This document shows positions 24,282 to 33,521 of a stretch of 64,000 bases of DNA, piece by piece. A program made the position numbers and the translations under genes. The notes below the pieces were generated by a model. It did not search any database. It was not told the origin of the DNA and worked only from the letters and a program-made list of their open reading frames with translations. Origin of the DNA: SZUA-368 sp028533045 (GTDB taxonomy: Bacteria > Spirochaetota > Spirochaetia > DSM-2461); NCBI GenBank assembly GCA_050031985.1, contig JBNAIG010000035.1, positions 186,001-250,000 of the forward strand, written 5' to 3'. Numbering within the stretch: the first letter of the stretch is position 1; each line of letters begins with the position of its first letter.

Positions 24282-25497
24282 GAATATACTAATCCACGTG
24301 AGCGGATCTATCTCTGCTTACAAAGCCTGTTCACTTGTTTCGTCCCTTAAAAAAAGAGGAGCCCAGGTCCGGGTTAGTCTGAGTGACGGGGGAAAACGTT
24401 TTGTGGGAAAAACAACCTTTGAAGGCCTGACAGGAGAAGGAGTTTACGATTCTCTTTGGGAAGGAAAGCCTGACTTTGTCCCTCACATCACTCTGGCCCA
24501 AAACTGGGCTGACCTGCTTCTCGTTTATCCCGCGTCGGCCAACACCATTAACAGATTAGCCGGGGGAATGGCGGATGATCTCTTTGGAGGCCTTTTTCTG
24601 GCGAACAACTTTCATAAACCGGTCTGGATCGCTCCGGCAATGAATTCGGAAATGTTCTCCCATCGGGCCGTACAGGAATCGCTTGAAAAGCTTACCCGTT
24701 GGGGCTGCCGAATCCTTCCTACCGGCGAGGGACTTATGGCTTGCGGGACCCGGGGCAAGGGACGCCTTTGGGAACCGGAGGATACCTTAAAAGAGATAGA
24801 AGGCCTTTTTCGAAGGGAGGCGGACCGGGATCTGGCAGGAAAGACTCTCATTATTACATCGGGGGGATGTGAAGAAGCGGTAGACGGGGTTAGATGTCTC
24901 AGTAATTTTTCCAGTGGCCAAACCGGGACGGTTCTGGCAGAAGAAGCTCTTTCACGAGGGGCGTCGGTTAAGCTTCTGGCCTCTAAAAGAGCCCGAATTC
25001 CAAAGGCGCAAGACAATCTTTCGATTGTAAGATTTACCGACTATGAGGATCTGCAAAAAAAACTGTTTATAGCTATGGAGAATAAACCGGACGGTCTTAT
25101 TATGGCCGCAGCAGTCAGCGACTTCTCCGTGGATAAAATAAGCATAAACGGGGAAGATTCCACCGAAAAGAAGGGGAAACTCTCCTCTACAGAGGCCCCG
25201 ATTCTTTATTTAAAGAAAAACGGAAAATTGCTGGATAAACTGTCACCCCATTACAGTGGGATAAGGACTGTAGCCTTTAAATTAACAAAAAGTAAGACCG
25301 AATCGGTTAGACAGGAAGGAGTGACACGATTGTTCAATCACGAAATAGTCGACTATGTCCTGGCCAATGACCTGAATGAAATAGAGGGAGAGAAACACCT
25401 TTTTAAACTTATCTCACGGGATGGTACAACAAAAACGGGCAGAACGAAGGCGGATTTATCCAAAGCGGTTTTAGACGTCTGGAGCGGAAACAACTAA
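24265..25497 (+). CDS. coaBC: Bifunctional CoaBC (PPC decarboxylase/PPC synthetase)
   Basis: Adds cysteine to 4'-phosphopantothenate and decarboxylates the product. N-terminal flavoprotein CoaC: NILIHVSGSISAYKA, FVPHITLAQNWADLLLVYPASANTI (active-site His), WIAPAMNSEMF, and ACGTRGKGRL (active-site Cys). C-terminal CoaB from about residue 190: TLIITSGGCEEAVDGVRCLSN, FSSGQTGTVLAEEA, GLIMAAAVSDF, STEKKGKL (CTP-type lysine region). 410 residues, normal. Its first 17 bp lie inside panC. Confidence 0.94.
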   Translation: MSLLDKNILIHVSGSISAYKACSLVSSLKKRGAQVRVSLSDGGKRFVGKTTFEGLTGEGVYDSLWEGKPDFVPHITLAQNWADLLLVYPASANTINRLAGGMADDLFGGLFLANNFHKPVWIAPAMNSEMFSHRAVQESLEKLTRWGCRILPTGEGLMACGTRGKGRLWEPEDTLKEIEGLFRREADRDLAGKTLIITSGGCEEAVDGVRCLSNFSSGQTGTVLAEEALSRGASVKLLASKRARIPKAQDNLSIVRFTDYEDLQKKLFIAMENKPDGLIMAAAVSDFSVDKISINGEDSTEKKGKLSSTEAPILYLKKNGKLLDKLSPHYSGIRTVAFKLTKSKTESVRQEGVTRLFNHEIVDYVLANDLNEIEGEKHLFKLISRDGTTKTGRTKADLSKAVLDVWSGNN

Positions 25498-25498
25498 G

Positions 25499-26287
25499 AT
25501 GATGATGCTTTTGGATGTGGGCAATACCCGCCTTTCCGGATCTCTCTTTCGGGATAATGTTTCTCTATGCCAGTTTTCTTGTCCTACAGGGGATATAAAC
25601 AATTCCCGGGACCTGAGACTCTTCCTTGAAAAAAACTTTCGAAAGAACAGGATTGAACCGGCTGAAATAAATTCTGTCAGCTGTTCTTCCGTTGTACCCG
25701 CTCTCCATTCATGCCTTTATGAAGGGTGCCTCAATTTTCTGGGAGTCGTTCCGTTTTTTCTGGATGGGACTATGGAAACCGGTTTGAATTTAATGGTGGA
25801 AAACCGGGAAAAACTCGGGCCGGACCGAATTGCCGCTGCAGCTGGAGCGAAGGAATGTTTTCCCGGGGAAAATTTAATAGTTGCCGACTTTGGAACGGCC
25901 ACTACAGTGGATTGCGTCAATGACAAGGGAGATTTTTTAGGAGGAGTTATCCTTCCCGGCTTTAATACGGCTCAAGAGTCCTTAAGAAAAAATACCGCTC
26001 GCCTTCCCGGTATTCAAATTAAGAAGCCCGCCCGTTACTGCGGGAGAAATACGGAAGAAGCCCTTTGTTCCGGTATATACCTTATGCAACTGGGAGCTGT
26101 AAAAGAGGGGGTCATAAGAATGAGCAAGGAACACTTTTTTAAGACCTCTCCCTTGATAATCGGCACCGGAGGATTTTCCTCTCTCTTCCAGGGGGAAGAA
26201 TTGTTCGATCACATTATACCTGAGCTGATATTCAAGGGGATCTATCGGATAGGGACCATGAACAGGAGAAACGAAAAATGCAAATAG
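25499..26287 (+). CDS. coaX: Type III pantothenate kinase
   Basis: Phosphorylates pantothenate, the first step to CoA. 262 residues. The ASKHA-fold motifs are MLLDVGNTRLSGSLF (phosphate 1), GPDRIAAAAGAKE, ADFGTATTVDCVN (phosphate 2), GGVILPGFNTAQESL and IIGTGGFSSLF. Any of three adjacent ATGs (25499, 25502, 25505) could be used. It lies between coaBC (1 bp) and panD (10-bp overlap). No coaA was seen, so this is probably the working kinase. Confidence 0.93.
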   Translation: MMMLLDVGNTRLSGSLFRDNVSLCQFSCPTGDINNSRDLRLFLEKNFRKNRIEPAEINSVSCSSVVPALHSCLYEGCLNFLGVVPFFLDGTMETGLNLMVENREKLGPDRIAAAAGAKECFPGENLIVADFGTATTVDCVNDKGDFLGGVILPGFNTAQESLRKNTARLPGIQIKKPARYCGRNTEEALCSGIYLMQLGAVKEGVIRMSKEHFFKTSPLIIGTGGFSSLFQGEELFDHIIPELIFKGIYRIGTMNRRNEKCK

Positions 26288-26634
26288 AAATGTTAAAATC
26301 AAAATTACATAGGGCAACAGTAACCGACGCCAATCTGGAATATGAAGGTTCCGTCTCTATTGATCCTGTCCTCTCTCAAAGTGCCGGGTTATTGCCAAAT
26401 GAAAAAGTGGATATTCTTAACTTGAATAACGGAGAGAGATTCACGACCTACGTCATCAAAGGCGGCCGGGGAGAAGTATGCCTGAATGGAGCTGCCGCCC
26501 GCAAAGCCTGCATAGGAGACCGGGTGATAATTGTCTCCTATGCCCGCATGTCCCGTGAAGAAGCGGAACAATGGAAGCCATGGGTAGTTCTTTTAGGAAA
26601 AAACAACACAATAGAAAAAGCGCCCCTTTCTTAA
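26278..26634 (+). CDS. panD: Aspartate 1-decarboxylase proenzyme
   Basis: Makes beta-alanine for PanC. 118 residues with MLKSKLHRATVTDANLEYEG and the self-cleavage site Gly24-Ser25 in EYEGSVSID, which yields the pyruvoyl cofactor. RGEVCLNGAAARK and GDRVIIVSYA are also typical. It overlaps the end of coaX by 10 bp. Its stop codon overlaps the stop of the convergent LacI-type gene inside a shared TTAA. Confidence 0.95.
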   Translation: MQIEMLKSKLHRATVTDANLEYEGSVSIDPVLSQSAGLLPNEKVDILNLNNGERFTTYVIKGGRGEVCLNGAAARKACIGDRVIIVSYARMSREEAEQWKPWVVLLGKNNTIEKAPLS

Positions 26635-27686
26635 GAATCGGATCTTATAAAACCTGTTGAATTACGGAGGGTCAATCGACCTTCCAGACTAATATGACGG
26701 GGAGCTGTGTCTCCCTCTGCCCTGTCCAGAATAATTCCCAAGGATTCATGGGCCAAAGCGGCATAATCCTGGGCAAAAGTAGTGATCCCGGGAGTGAGGT
26801 AGCTCGCTGGTTCTATATCATCAAAGCCGGTGACCGATATATCTTCCGGTACGGAAAGTCCCAAAGAAGTGACTCCCTGTAGAGCTCCAATAGCCAGAAT
26901 GTCGTTAGTACATGCCAAAGCCGTGATGGACCGATCCTCTTCCAAAAGAGCTTGAGCACTTTTCTTCCCACTCTCCACAGTATGAATTCCCTGACGGATG
27001 AGACCAGGGGAATAGAGCCCCCCCGCCTCTTCCATTTTCTTCCGATAGGCGGCAATCTTTTTGTCATTGGTCCATTTTCCGGCAGTCCCGCTAATCAGGG
27101 CAATACGCCTGTGACCCCGTTCCAGCAGGTGATCCATAACCTGACCAAAAGCTTCCGACTCATCGGTCCCCACATGGGAGCAGTCATCAAAACCATAACC
27201 GCAATTAACAAATACAAGAGGAAGTTGCGATCCAATCTCTTCCACATCCCTTTTGAAAGAAGTACTCACCTTGGAAAAATTGCTTCTTCCTCCCAGAATG
27301 ACAAATCCATCCACCTGTCTCTTTACAAAATCCGCCAGAACCTGCTGTTCCCTCCGGGAATCGGCCTCATCGCTCCCGGTAAGCCCTATGATTAAAGCAT
27401 AGCCCCGGGCTGCGCAGGCACAGTCCAGCTCATGGGCAAAGCGGGAGAAATAGGGAGTGTAGAGCGATTCTGCCACAAGACCTATGGTCCGGGATGTTCT
27501 CATAGGAAGAGTCCTGGCTATTTGGTTGGGAGAGAAACGGGACTCCTTAACAGCGGTAAGAACCTTTTTTTCCGTATCGGGCCTAACATTGCCCCGTTTA
27601 TTGATAACCCGTGATACGGTAGCCGGTGAAACACCTGCCCGGCGGGCGACGTCGTAAATGGTGACCCGGTCTTTGTGAAAACTCAT
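26631..27686 (-). CDS. LacI-family transcriptional regulator
   Basis: 351 residues. N-terminal helix-turn-helix and hinge: VTIYDVARRAGVSPATVSRV, then INKRGNVRPDTEKKV. A periplasmic-binding-protein-like sensor domain follows (TIGLVAESLYTPYFSRFAHEL, ALACTNDILAIGALQ, VTGFDDIEPASYLTPGITTF). It lies 40 bp downstream of the GH9 cellulase on the same strand, so it probably controls that gene through the palindrome at 30295-30308 in response to a released sugar. It has its own promoter candidate and no ordinary Shine-Dalgarno at the right distance. Confidence 0.9.
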   Translation of the reverse strand: MSFHKDRVTIYDVARRAGVSPATVSRVINKRGNVRPDTEKKVLTAVKESRFSPNQIARTLPMRTSRTIGLVAESLYTPYFSRFAHELDCACAARGYALIIGLTGSDEADSRREQQVLADFVKRQVDGFVILGGRSNFSKVSTSFKRDVEEIGSQLPLVFVNCGYGFDDCSHVGTDESEAFGQVMDHLLERGHRRIALISGTAGKWTNDKKIAAYRKKMEEAGGLYSPGLIRQGIHTVESGKKSAQALLEEDRSITALACTNDILAIGALQGVTSLGLSVPEDISVTGFDDIEPASYLTPGITTFAQDYAALAHESLGIILDRAEGDTAPRHISLEGRLTLRNSTGFIRSDS

Positions 27687-27691
27687 GCCCC

Positions 27692-27720
27692 ATTGTACGT
27701 CTCCCTTCCGGGCAGGTCAA
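27692..27720 (-). promoter_or_regulatory. Promoter of the LacI-type gene, possibly leaderless
   Basis: Minus strand TTGACC (27720-27715), 17-bp spacer, TACAAT (27697-27692), then only GGGGC before ATG 27686. Transcription would start at or inside the start codon. Confidence 0.5.
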
Positions 27721-27726
27721 GGAAGT

Positions 27727-30234
27727 CTATTTTCCTATTTCCGAGTCCACATAGGCGGAAATCCATGCCAGAGGGGAGTTCCAGTTAATGGCTACCTCAT
27801 TGGTAGACCAGGATTTCGAACTGTCTACATAACGCTTCGATATACCCCGTGATGTTACTTCCGGTGCCTGGGCCGTAGGATCGGAGGGATTTTCATTCGG
27901 CCCGCCCGCTACAACTCCGGCGGGGACCTTGGGAAAGCCCTTATGAGGCTGATCCGCCCAGAAGTGATGGAGCGGATGGGAAAGTGAGTTGGTTCCGTAT
28001 CCGGAAACGAAACTGAAATTTAAACCGTTCATTCCCATAAGATAATCAAGGGCACTGATTAAACCGGTCATGTACTTGTCATCCCCGGTAAATCGGTGGG
28101 CACAAGCTATGAGTATGCTGTTGTTTAGCATGTTGGAGTTAGAACCCCAAACATAACCTGTTACCGGCAAGGAAGGACCGTAGCCTTCTTCTGTTAAACT
28201 CAGGTAATAGTCGGCTTGAGCTATAATCTGGTCGCGAAAGTGCTTTCTATCCTCATCGGATAAGTCGGTCTCAACCATGGCCAATGTAATCCGTCCCAAA
28301 GCAGCTGTTCCACCCCACCAAATGGAAGAGGGACCGGTTTTACTGAATTCCCTGGTCTGGTTCCAGTAGACGGAAGCCTTGAGAAAATCAAGATAAACCT
28401 CTTTTCCCGTTGCAGCATATAGCTCTGCGGCTGCCCAGAAATACTCGTCGTCCACATTGCTGTCATCATAATTCCCCCCCCCTTCTCCGGGGATATTTCC
28501 ATAAAGGAAGAGAGGATTCTCCCGGGAGGCCTTCCAGGCTTTCTCCGCAGCATCGAGGCAACGGGAGGAAAAATCAGCATCATAATCAGCCCATAAACGA
28601 CTACTCTGAGCTGCTGTTGCGGCAAGATTGAGAGTAGCAGCCGTACTGGGAGGCATGAGATAGCGCCCACCGTTGGGATTGCTGTGATCGTTATCGTTAT
28701 CATATTCCGCAGGGGGAAGCCAGGGGATGGGGCCCCAATGGACGTCATGGAGCTTGTGGTGAACCATGCCGGCTTTTTTATACCCCTCGGGGACCTGCAT
28801 TCCCAGGAGAAACTCCATTTCCCAACGTGCCTCGTCAAGCACATCGGGGGCGCCGTTATTTCCTTCCGGAAGGGAAAGGGAACCGTCGCCATAGTAGCCG
28901 GGAAGTATGTCCGCCGTATTCATAAGGGTCCAGGCGGCAATTCCCCCGTTAACCACGTATTTTCCCACATCACCCGCATCATACCAGCCTTTCGATGCGT
29001 CAAGGGTGTATTCTGTTCCCACCCAGGATTGTCCCTGCCCATCCCGGCCTTTGTAACCGGTCACTTCACTGTCCGAAAGATGTCCGGGGCCGCGGGCGTA
29101 CTCCTCACCGCCGGCGTATTGGGCTTCTATAGGGGTTCCCGATCTGTTGCGATAAAAATAGGCCATACTATCTACGGGAAGATTACCGTAAATATCATCA
29201 CCTATGGTAAAGGGGACACTTTTTACTTTAAGTGCCGGAATAAGCAAGTAGTATCGTCCCGGTTCTTTAAAATCACTAAAATCTATCTCGTTAATATAGT
29301 CTCCTGAGGCTTTATCCAGATAGGCTGCAGCGGTCTTTCCATTAAAAACACTCTTCCCCGACTCTTCGTCTATAAGAGTCCAAGAGTAAGAACGCTTCTC
29401 CTCTTCCAAGGGAAGAACGGCTTTTTTATTTCTATTTAGATAATATCCCGCCTGATTTACTGCAATAAAAGCTTCGGGGATCTCTTCTTCAAACATTGAA
29501 TAGGGAGGCAGAGTGGTGGCGCCAATTTCAAAAAACAGGGCCTGACCAAAAAGTCGGGGATTTTCATAGGAGTTGTCCTTTACATCGTTCCGGGACCATA
29601 TGAGTTTCTGATTCCGGTCCTTCAAGGAGGCTCCGTTCAGATGGGCCTGGAAGCCGATTTCCTTGCCATGGCCCACTTCAAAGGGCATGGTTACGGCTAT
29701 CTCGAAGCCCCAGCCCTCTTCTGTTTCAAAAACGTAGCCCGAAACATCGGCCTGGGAACTATTTGATCCTGTGAGGGTTAACTCCTTTGGATCACTATTG
29801 CCCCTATCTCCGGGATTGATGTTAATCTGATATATACCCTCTCCATATCCTGTGGCAAAAACATCGTCGGAAAAATTAAAATATACTTCCATAGAGTCTT
29901 CATTCCAGTAGTCACTTCCATGCTTGCCGGTGACAATGTTGGGATCCACAGCAAGCATATAGACATAAAGAGTATTTCCCTTGGCGGCTGTGGAAAAACT
30001 GAACTGACCGCCCGGAATGAGCTTGGGCCCCCTGTCTACAACAGTAACCGGGAGGCCTTCCCAATCACTCAAGTCCCCGTCTACCTCAATATCCCGGGGA
30101 AAAGGTATATAGAGAACATGGCCGGAAATCTCCGGTGGACAAATCTCATATGAGACAGTTATTTCCTTCTCCGGACTGCTGCCGCAGCCAAATAAAAACA
30201 GGACCATAACCAACAGGGGGACCATTTTCTTCAT
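27727..30234 (-). CDS. GH9 endoglucanase lipoprotein with CBM9-like domain
   Basis: Hydrolyses beta-1,4-glucans at the cell surface. 835 residues. Signal peptide with lipobox LFLFGC (Cys17). Residues about 40-240 form a beta-sandwich like CBM9/DOMON (DIEVDGDLSDWEG, LYVYMLAVDP, DSMEVYFNF). Residues 252-345 are the CelD-type Ig domain (AFIAVNQAGYYLNRNKKAVL). Residues 350-830 are the (alpha/alpha)6 catalytic domain with GWYDAGDVGKYVVNG (Asp419, Asp422), NAxD-type NNGAPDVLDEARWEMEFLL, and NEVAINWNSPLAW (acid Glu813). The usual HHR motif reads HPLHHFW here. AAGGAG precedes the start; a LacI-type operator covers the promoter. Confidence 0.92.
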   Translation of the reverse strand: MKKMVPLLVMVLFLFGCGSSPEKEITVSYEICPPEISGHVLYIPFPRDIEVDGDLSDWEGLPVTVVDRGPKLIPGGQFSFSTAAKGNTLYVYMLAVDPNIVTGKHGSDYWNEDSMEVYFNFSDDVFATGYGEGIYQININPGDRGNSDPKELTLTGSNSSQADVSGYVFETEEGWGFEIAVTMPFEVGHGKEIGFQAHLNGASLKDRNQKLIWSRNDVKDNSYENPRLFGQALFFEIGATTLPPYSMFEEEIPEAFIAVNQAGYYLNRNKKAVLPLEEEKRSYSWTLIDEESGKSVFNGKTAAAYLDKASGDYINEIDFSDFKEPGRYYLLIPALKVKSVPFTIGDDIYGNLPVDSMAYFYRNRSGTPIEAQYAGGEEYARGPGHLSDSEVTGYKGRDGQGQSWVGTEYTLDASKGWYDAGDVGKYVVNGGIAAWTLMNTADILPGYYGDGSLSLPEGNNGAPDVLDEARWEMEFLLGMQVPEGYKKAGMVHHKLHDVHWGPIPWLPPAEYDNDNDHSNPNGGRYLMPPSTAATLNLAATAAQSSRLWADYDADFSSRCLDAAEKAWKASRENPLFLYGNIPGEGGGNYDDSNVDDEYFWAAAELYAATGKEVYLDFLKASVYWNQTREFSKTGPSSIWWGGTAALGRITLAMVETDLSDEDRKHFRDQIIAQADYYLSLTEEGYGPSLPVTGYVWGSNSNMLNNSILIACAHRFTGDDKYMTGLISALDYLMGMNGLNFSFVSGYGTNSLSHPLHHFWADQPHKGFPKVPAGVVAGGPNENPSDPTAQAPEVTSRGISKRYVDSSKSWSTNEVAINWNSPLAWISAYVDSEIGK

Positions 30235-30268
30235 AAAAAAACTCCTTTATTCCATTAAACCCCCGCTT

Positions 30269-30298
30269 TTTATACATGGCAAGAAATAACTTTGTGAA
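30269..30298 (-). promoter_or_regulatory. Promoter of the GH9 gene
   Basis: Minus strand TTCACA (30298-30293), 18-bp spacer, TATAAA (30274-30269), about 35 bp before ATG 30234. The -35 element overlaps the palindromic operator. Confidence 0.5.
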
Positions 30299-30308
30299 AG
30301 CGGTTTCA
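30295..30308. promoter_or_regulatory. LacI/CcpA-type operator
   Basis: TGAAAGCGGTTTCA is an inverted repeat with central CG that fits the consensus TGWAANCGNTNWCA for LacI-family operators. It covers the GH9 -35 element and lies about 55 bp upstream of the divergent GGDEF-EAL gene. The adjacent LacI-type protein is the obvious candidate ligand. Confidence 0.7.
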
Positions 30309-30328
30309 TCGAAGTTTCTATAATTTCG

Positions 30329-30356
30329 TTGATTTAAAAATTAGGGCATGTATAAT
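30329..30356 (+). promoter_or_regulatory. Promoter of the GGDEF-EAL gene, possibly leaderless
   Basis: TTGATT (30329-30334), 16-bp spacer, TATAAT (30351-30356), six bases, then ATG 30363. There is no Shine-Dalgarno. A second TATAAT lies at 30318-30323. Confidence 0.55.
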
Positions 30357-30362
30357 TAAACT

Positions 30363-33300
30363 ATGCCTTTGCCCAAAATGAGCCTCATTCATCTATTACT
30401 TCTGCTCCCTCTTCTTTCTTTGGGAGCTCAACCCAAGAACAGTGATGTAAGAGTGCTCTATCTAAACTCCTACGACTTCCGTATGGACTGGACCGAAGAC
30501 ATCCTGCAAGGGATAGAAGAAGTTCTTGAACCGGATAAGAGGGACATCACCCTCTACAGCGAAGCGATGGATACCAAGGAATTTCCCACAAAGGATCACT
30601 TCATTTTCTTCCGGGACTACCTGGAGAAAAAATACCGTAATTACAACCTGTCCCTCATTCTCTGTTCCGATAATAACGCCTTTGATTTTTTACGCCTCTA
30701 TCAGGAAGAACTTTTCCCCGGGGTGCCTGTGGTTTTCTGCGGAGTAAACAGCTTTAGCCACGCCCTCCTTAAGGATCACGATAACTTCACCGGGATCAGC
30801 GAAATACCTTCGGTCCTGGACACGGTGGAATTAATGCTCAAACTTCACCCGGAAACAAAAGAAATATATGTTATAAACGACTATATGAATTCGGGGAGAG
30901 CCTGGAATGAACAAATTAAGTCGGACCTTTTTCTATTGACCGATCGGGTAAAACCGGTCTTTTCCGAAAACATTCCTCTTTCGGAACTACTGAAAAAAGT
31001 GGCCTCTCTGCCTGAAGGGACTCTTATTCTTCACGGGGTCTATTACTCCGACAGTAACGGACTAACCTCCAGCTACGAAGAGATGGCCGAACAGATTGCC
31101 CTGAGTGCCAAAGTACCTATTTATACTCTTGTGGACTTTAATATACAAGACGGGGTAGTCGGCGGAAAGGTTATCAGCGGAAAGATTCACGGTGAGGCTA
31201 TCGCCCGCATAGGACTTCGGATTCTGGGTGGTGAATCGGCCTCCCGAATCCCCATTGTTTCCGATGAATTGAACCGTTTTATCTTCAATTTTCCCGAACT
31301 GGAAAGGTTTGGAATCAAGGAAAAAGATCTTCCCCCGGATAGTTTTATTATAAACAAAACCTATACTTTTTACGAAGAGTACCATTGGGAATTCTGGGCA
31401 ATTGTCACAATACTCACGACCCTCTCCCTGGCCCTGATAGTTTCCATATTTAATATCAAGAAAAGGAGTCAAGCCGAATCGACCCTGCGGGAACTGGCTG
31501 ACGCCACCTGGGAAGGAATTATCATTCACGACCAGGGAAAGGCCATACAAATAAACAAAATGTTTTCCCAAATATTCGGCTATTCTGCTGAAGAAATAAT
31601 CGGAAAGGAATTCATCGATAAAGTCATGTCCCGTGAAACGGCTCAGATAGTAAAGGACAAAATAAGCGCCCAAGATTTTACCCCCTATGAAGGAACGGCT
31701 CTAACCAAAGAAGGTCGCATCATTCCTATTGAACTCCGTATAAGAAGGATTCTTTACAAGGGCCAACCCGTTCGTGTCGCGGCCATACGTGATCTTTCCG
31801 GCCAAAAACAGGCGGAAAAGGAGTATGTTTACCTCCAGAGTCTCTGGGACCGGATGTTTGAAGACTCCCTGGAGGCCATCTTCATCTACAGCTATGGAGA
31901 AAACAGGGTAATGGAACGGGTAAATAAGAGTTTTTGCCATATTAGCGGCTACACCCGGGATGAGATCATAGGAAAATCCTACAAAGCACTTCTCTCCGAA
32001 TACCTCACGGAAGAACTATTACATGAGATAAGCCTCTCCCTCCAATCGAAAATGAACTGGACCGGCGAAATCCGGGGACGGCGCAAATCGGGAGAATTAT
32101 TCACCCTATGGATGAGTCTTTCCCTCTTTAATGATCCCACACTCTCGGGGGAAAGTAAAATAATCGGGCTTTGCCACGACATTTCCGACAAAAAAAGACA
32201 GGAGGAAGAGCTGGAATGGATGTCTCGCTACGATAGCCTTACCGGTTTTTCCAATCGCACTTTTTTCCTTGAAATCCTTGGCACTGAATTAAAATCGGCC
32301 GAACGAAACGGTGAAATTTGTGCCGTATTGATGCTGAATATTGACGGTCTCAAACACATCAACAATACCTACGGTTTCATATCGGGTGACAAAATTATAG
32401 AAGAGTTCAGTAAGCGCCTACACAATGCGCTAAGGACCGAAGACATTGTCTCCCGTTTCGGCGGTGATGAATTCGCCGTATTGGCCCCCCGTTTTGACGA
32501 GAGGGTTCAGATTGTCCCCATGGTAAAGAGGATTCGGGAAGCTGTCTCCCGCCCTCTGAATCTAGGGCAACAATCGCTGGACCTGTCCGTGAGCATCGGC
32601 CTTTCCCTTTTCCCCATAGACGGTCGGGAGGAGAAGGAGCTTATCGCCAAAGCGGAAACGGCCCTAAGACGCACGAAAACCCAAAAAAGAGGTTCCTACA
32701 CCCTGTTCAATTCCGATTTGGACAAGGCCGTTATGGTCCACTCCGAACTTGAAATGCAGTTAAAGCAAGCCCTGGTTCTTGATGAACTGGATGTTTTCTA
32801 TCAACCCAAAGTCGACCCCTTTGACAACCGTATAAAGGGTTTTGAAGGACTTATCCGCTGGCATAAAAATCATGAAGAATGGATTAGTCCGGGACTCTTC
32901 ATTCCCCTGGCTGAAGAAAACGGACTCATTAACGATTTTGGCTACTTTGTGATTAACAAAACCTGTGATTTTATAGAAGAGTTGGAAAAGAGGGGCTTCG
33001 AATCCTTCCATGTGGGCGTAAATATTTCGGCCCGGCAGTTCTCCGATCCCTACTTCATAGGGAATCTCATTAACATGGTTGAATCCAAGGGTATATCCCC
33101 CTCCCGACTGGACCTGGAAGTGACCGAAAGTATTACGGTAAGTAAAATCTACGATGTTATAGACAGCCTCAGCCGTCTCTCCCAACAGGGCTTCACCATT
33201 TCCATAGATGACTTCGGGACAGGCTATTCGTCACTCCAGTATCTTCTGAGTCTCCCCTTTGACACATTAAAAATCGACAAATCCTTCATTGACGCCATAT

Positions 33301-33521
33301 TGGAGGGGGAAGAAAAATGCACTGTCCTGGATACAATGATTTCCCTGGCCCAATCCCTGGATAAGCAAATCGTAGCGGAAGGCGTTGAGACTAAGGAACA
33401 GAATGACTATTTGAAAGGCCAAAATTGCCGTCTGCTGATTCAGGGCTACTATTACTCCAAACCCCTGCCCATGGAAGAGGCTATCAAGCTTTGGGAAGCG
33501 GGCGAAATACTATTAGATTAG
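30363..33521 (+). CDS. Membrane sensor with PAS, GGDEF and EAL domains
   Basis: 1052 residues. Signal/anchor (1-22), an extracytoplasmic ABC-substrate-binding-like domain (about 28-330: VRVLYLNSYDFRMDWTEDIL, VPVVFCGVNSF), one transmembrane helix (about 347-368), two PAS domains (about 378-490 and 495-615), GGDEF (RFGGDEFAVL intact) and EAL (about 795-1045). Predicted to make or break cyclic di-GMP in response to a bound ligand. Substitutions: the first metal Asp of GGDEF is Asn (LNIDGLK), and EAL reads EGL (GFEGLIRW). Other EAL residues are kept (NISARQF, LEVTES, IDDFGTGYSS, KIDKSF, VAEGVET), so phosphodiesterase activity is more secure than cyclase activity. Its stop overlaps the convergent neighbour. 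Confidence 0.88.
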   Translation: MPLPKMSLIHLLLLLPLLSLGAQPKNSDVRVLYLNSYDFRMDWTEDILQGIEEVLEPDKRDITLYSEAMDTKEFPTKDHFIFFRDYLEKKYRNYNLSLILCSDNNAFDFLRLYQEELFPGVPVVFCGVNSFSHALLKDHDNFTGISEIPSVLDTVELMLKLHPETKEIYVINDYMNSGRAWNEQIKSDLFLLTDRVKPVFSENIPLSELLKKVASLPEGTLILHGVYYSDSNGLTSSYEEMAEQIALSAKVPIYTLVDFNIQDGVVGGKVISGKIHGEAIARIGLRILGGESASRIPIVSDELNRFIFNFPELERFGIKEKDLPPDSFIINKTYTFYEEYHWEFWAIVTILTTLSLALIVSIFNIKKRSQAESTLRELADATWEGIIIHDQGKAIQINKMFSQIFGYSAEEIIGKEFIDKVMSRETAQIVKDKISAQDFTPYEGTALTKEGRIIPIELRIRRILYKGQPVRVAAIRDLSGQKQAEKEYVYLQSLWDRMFEDSLEAIFIYSYGENRVMERVNKSFCHISGYTRDEIIGKSYKALLSEYLTEELLHEISLSLQSKMNWTGEIRGRRKSGELFTLWMSLSLFNDPTLSGESKIIGLCHDISDKKRQEEELEWMSRYDSLTGFSNRTFFLEILGTELKSAERNGEICAVLMLNIDGLKHINNTYGFISGDKIIEEFSKRLHNALRTEDIVSRFGGDEFAVLAPRFDERVQIVPMVKRIREAVSRPLNLGQQSLDLSVSIGLSLFPIDGREEKELIAKAETALRRTKTQKRGSYTLFNSDLDKAVMVHSELEMQLKQALVLDELDVFYQPKVDPFDNRIKGFEGLIRWHKNHEEWISPGLFIPLAEENGLINDFGYFVINKTCDFIEELEKRGFESFHVGVNISARQFSDPYFIGNLINMVESKGISPSRLDLEVTESITVSKIYDVIDSLSRLSQQGFTISIDDFGTGYSSLQYLLSLPFDTLKIDKSFIDAILEGEEKCTVLDTMISLAQSLDKQIVAEGVETKEQNDYLKGQNCRLLIQGYYYSKPLPMEEAIKLWEAGEILLD

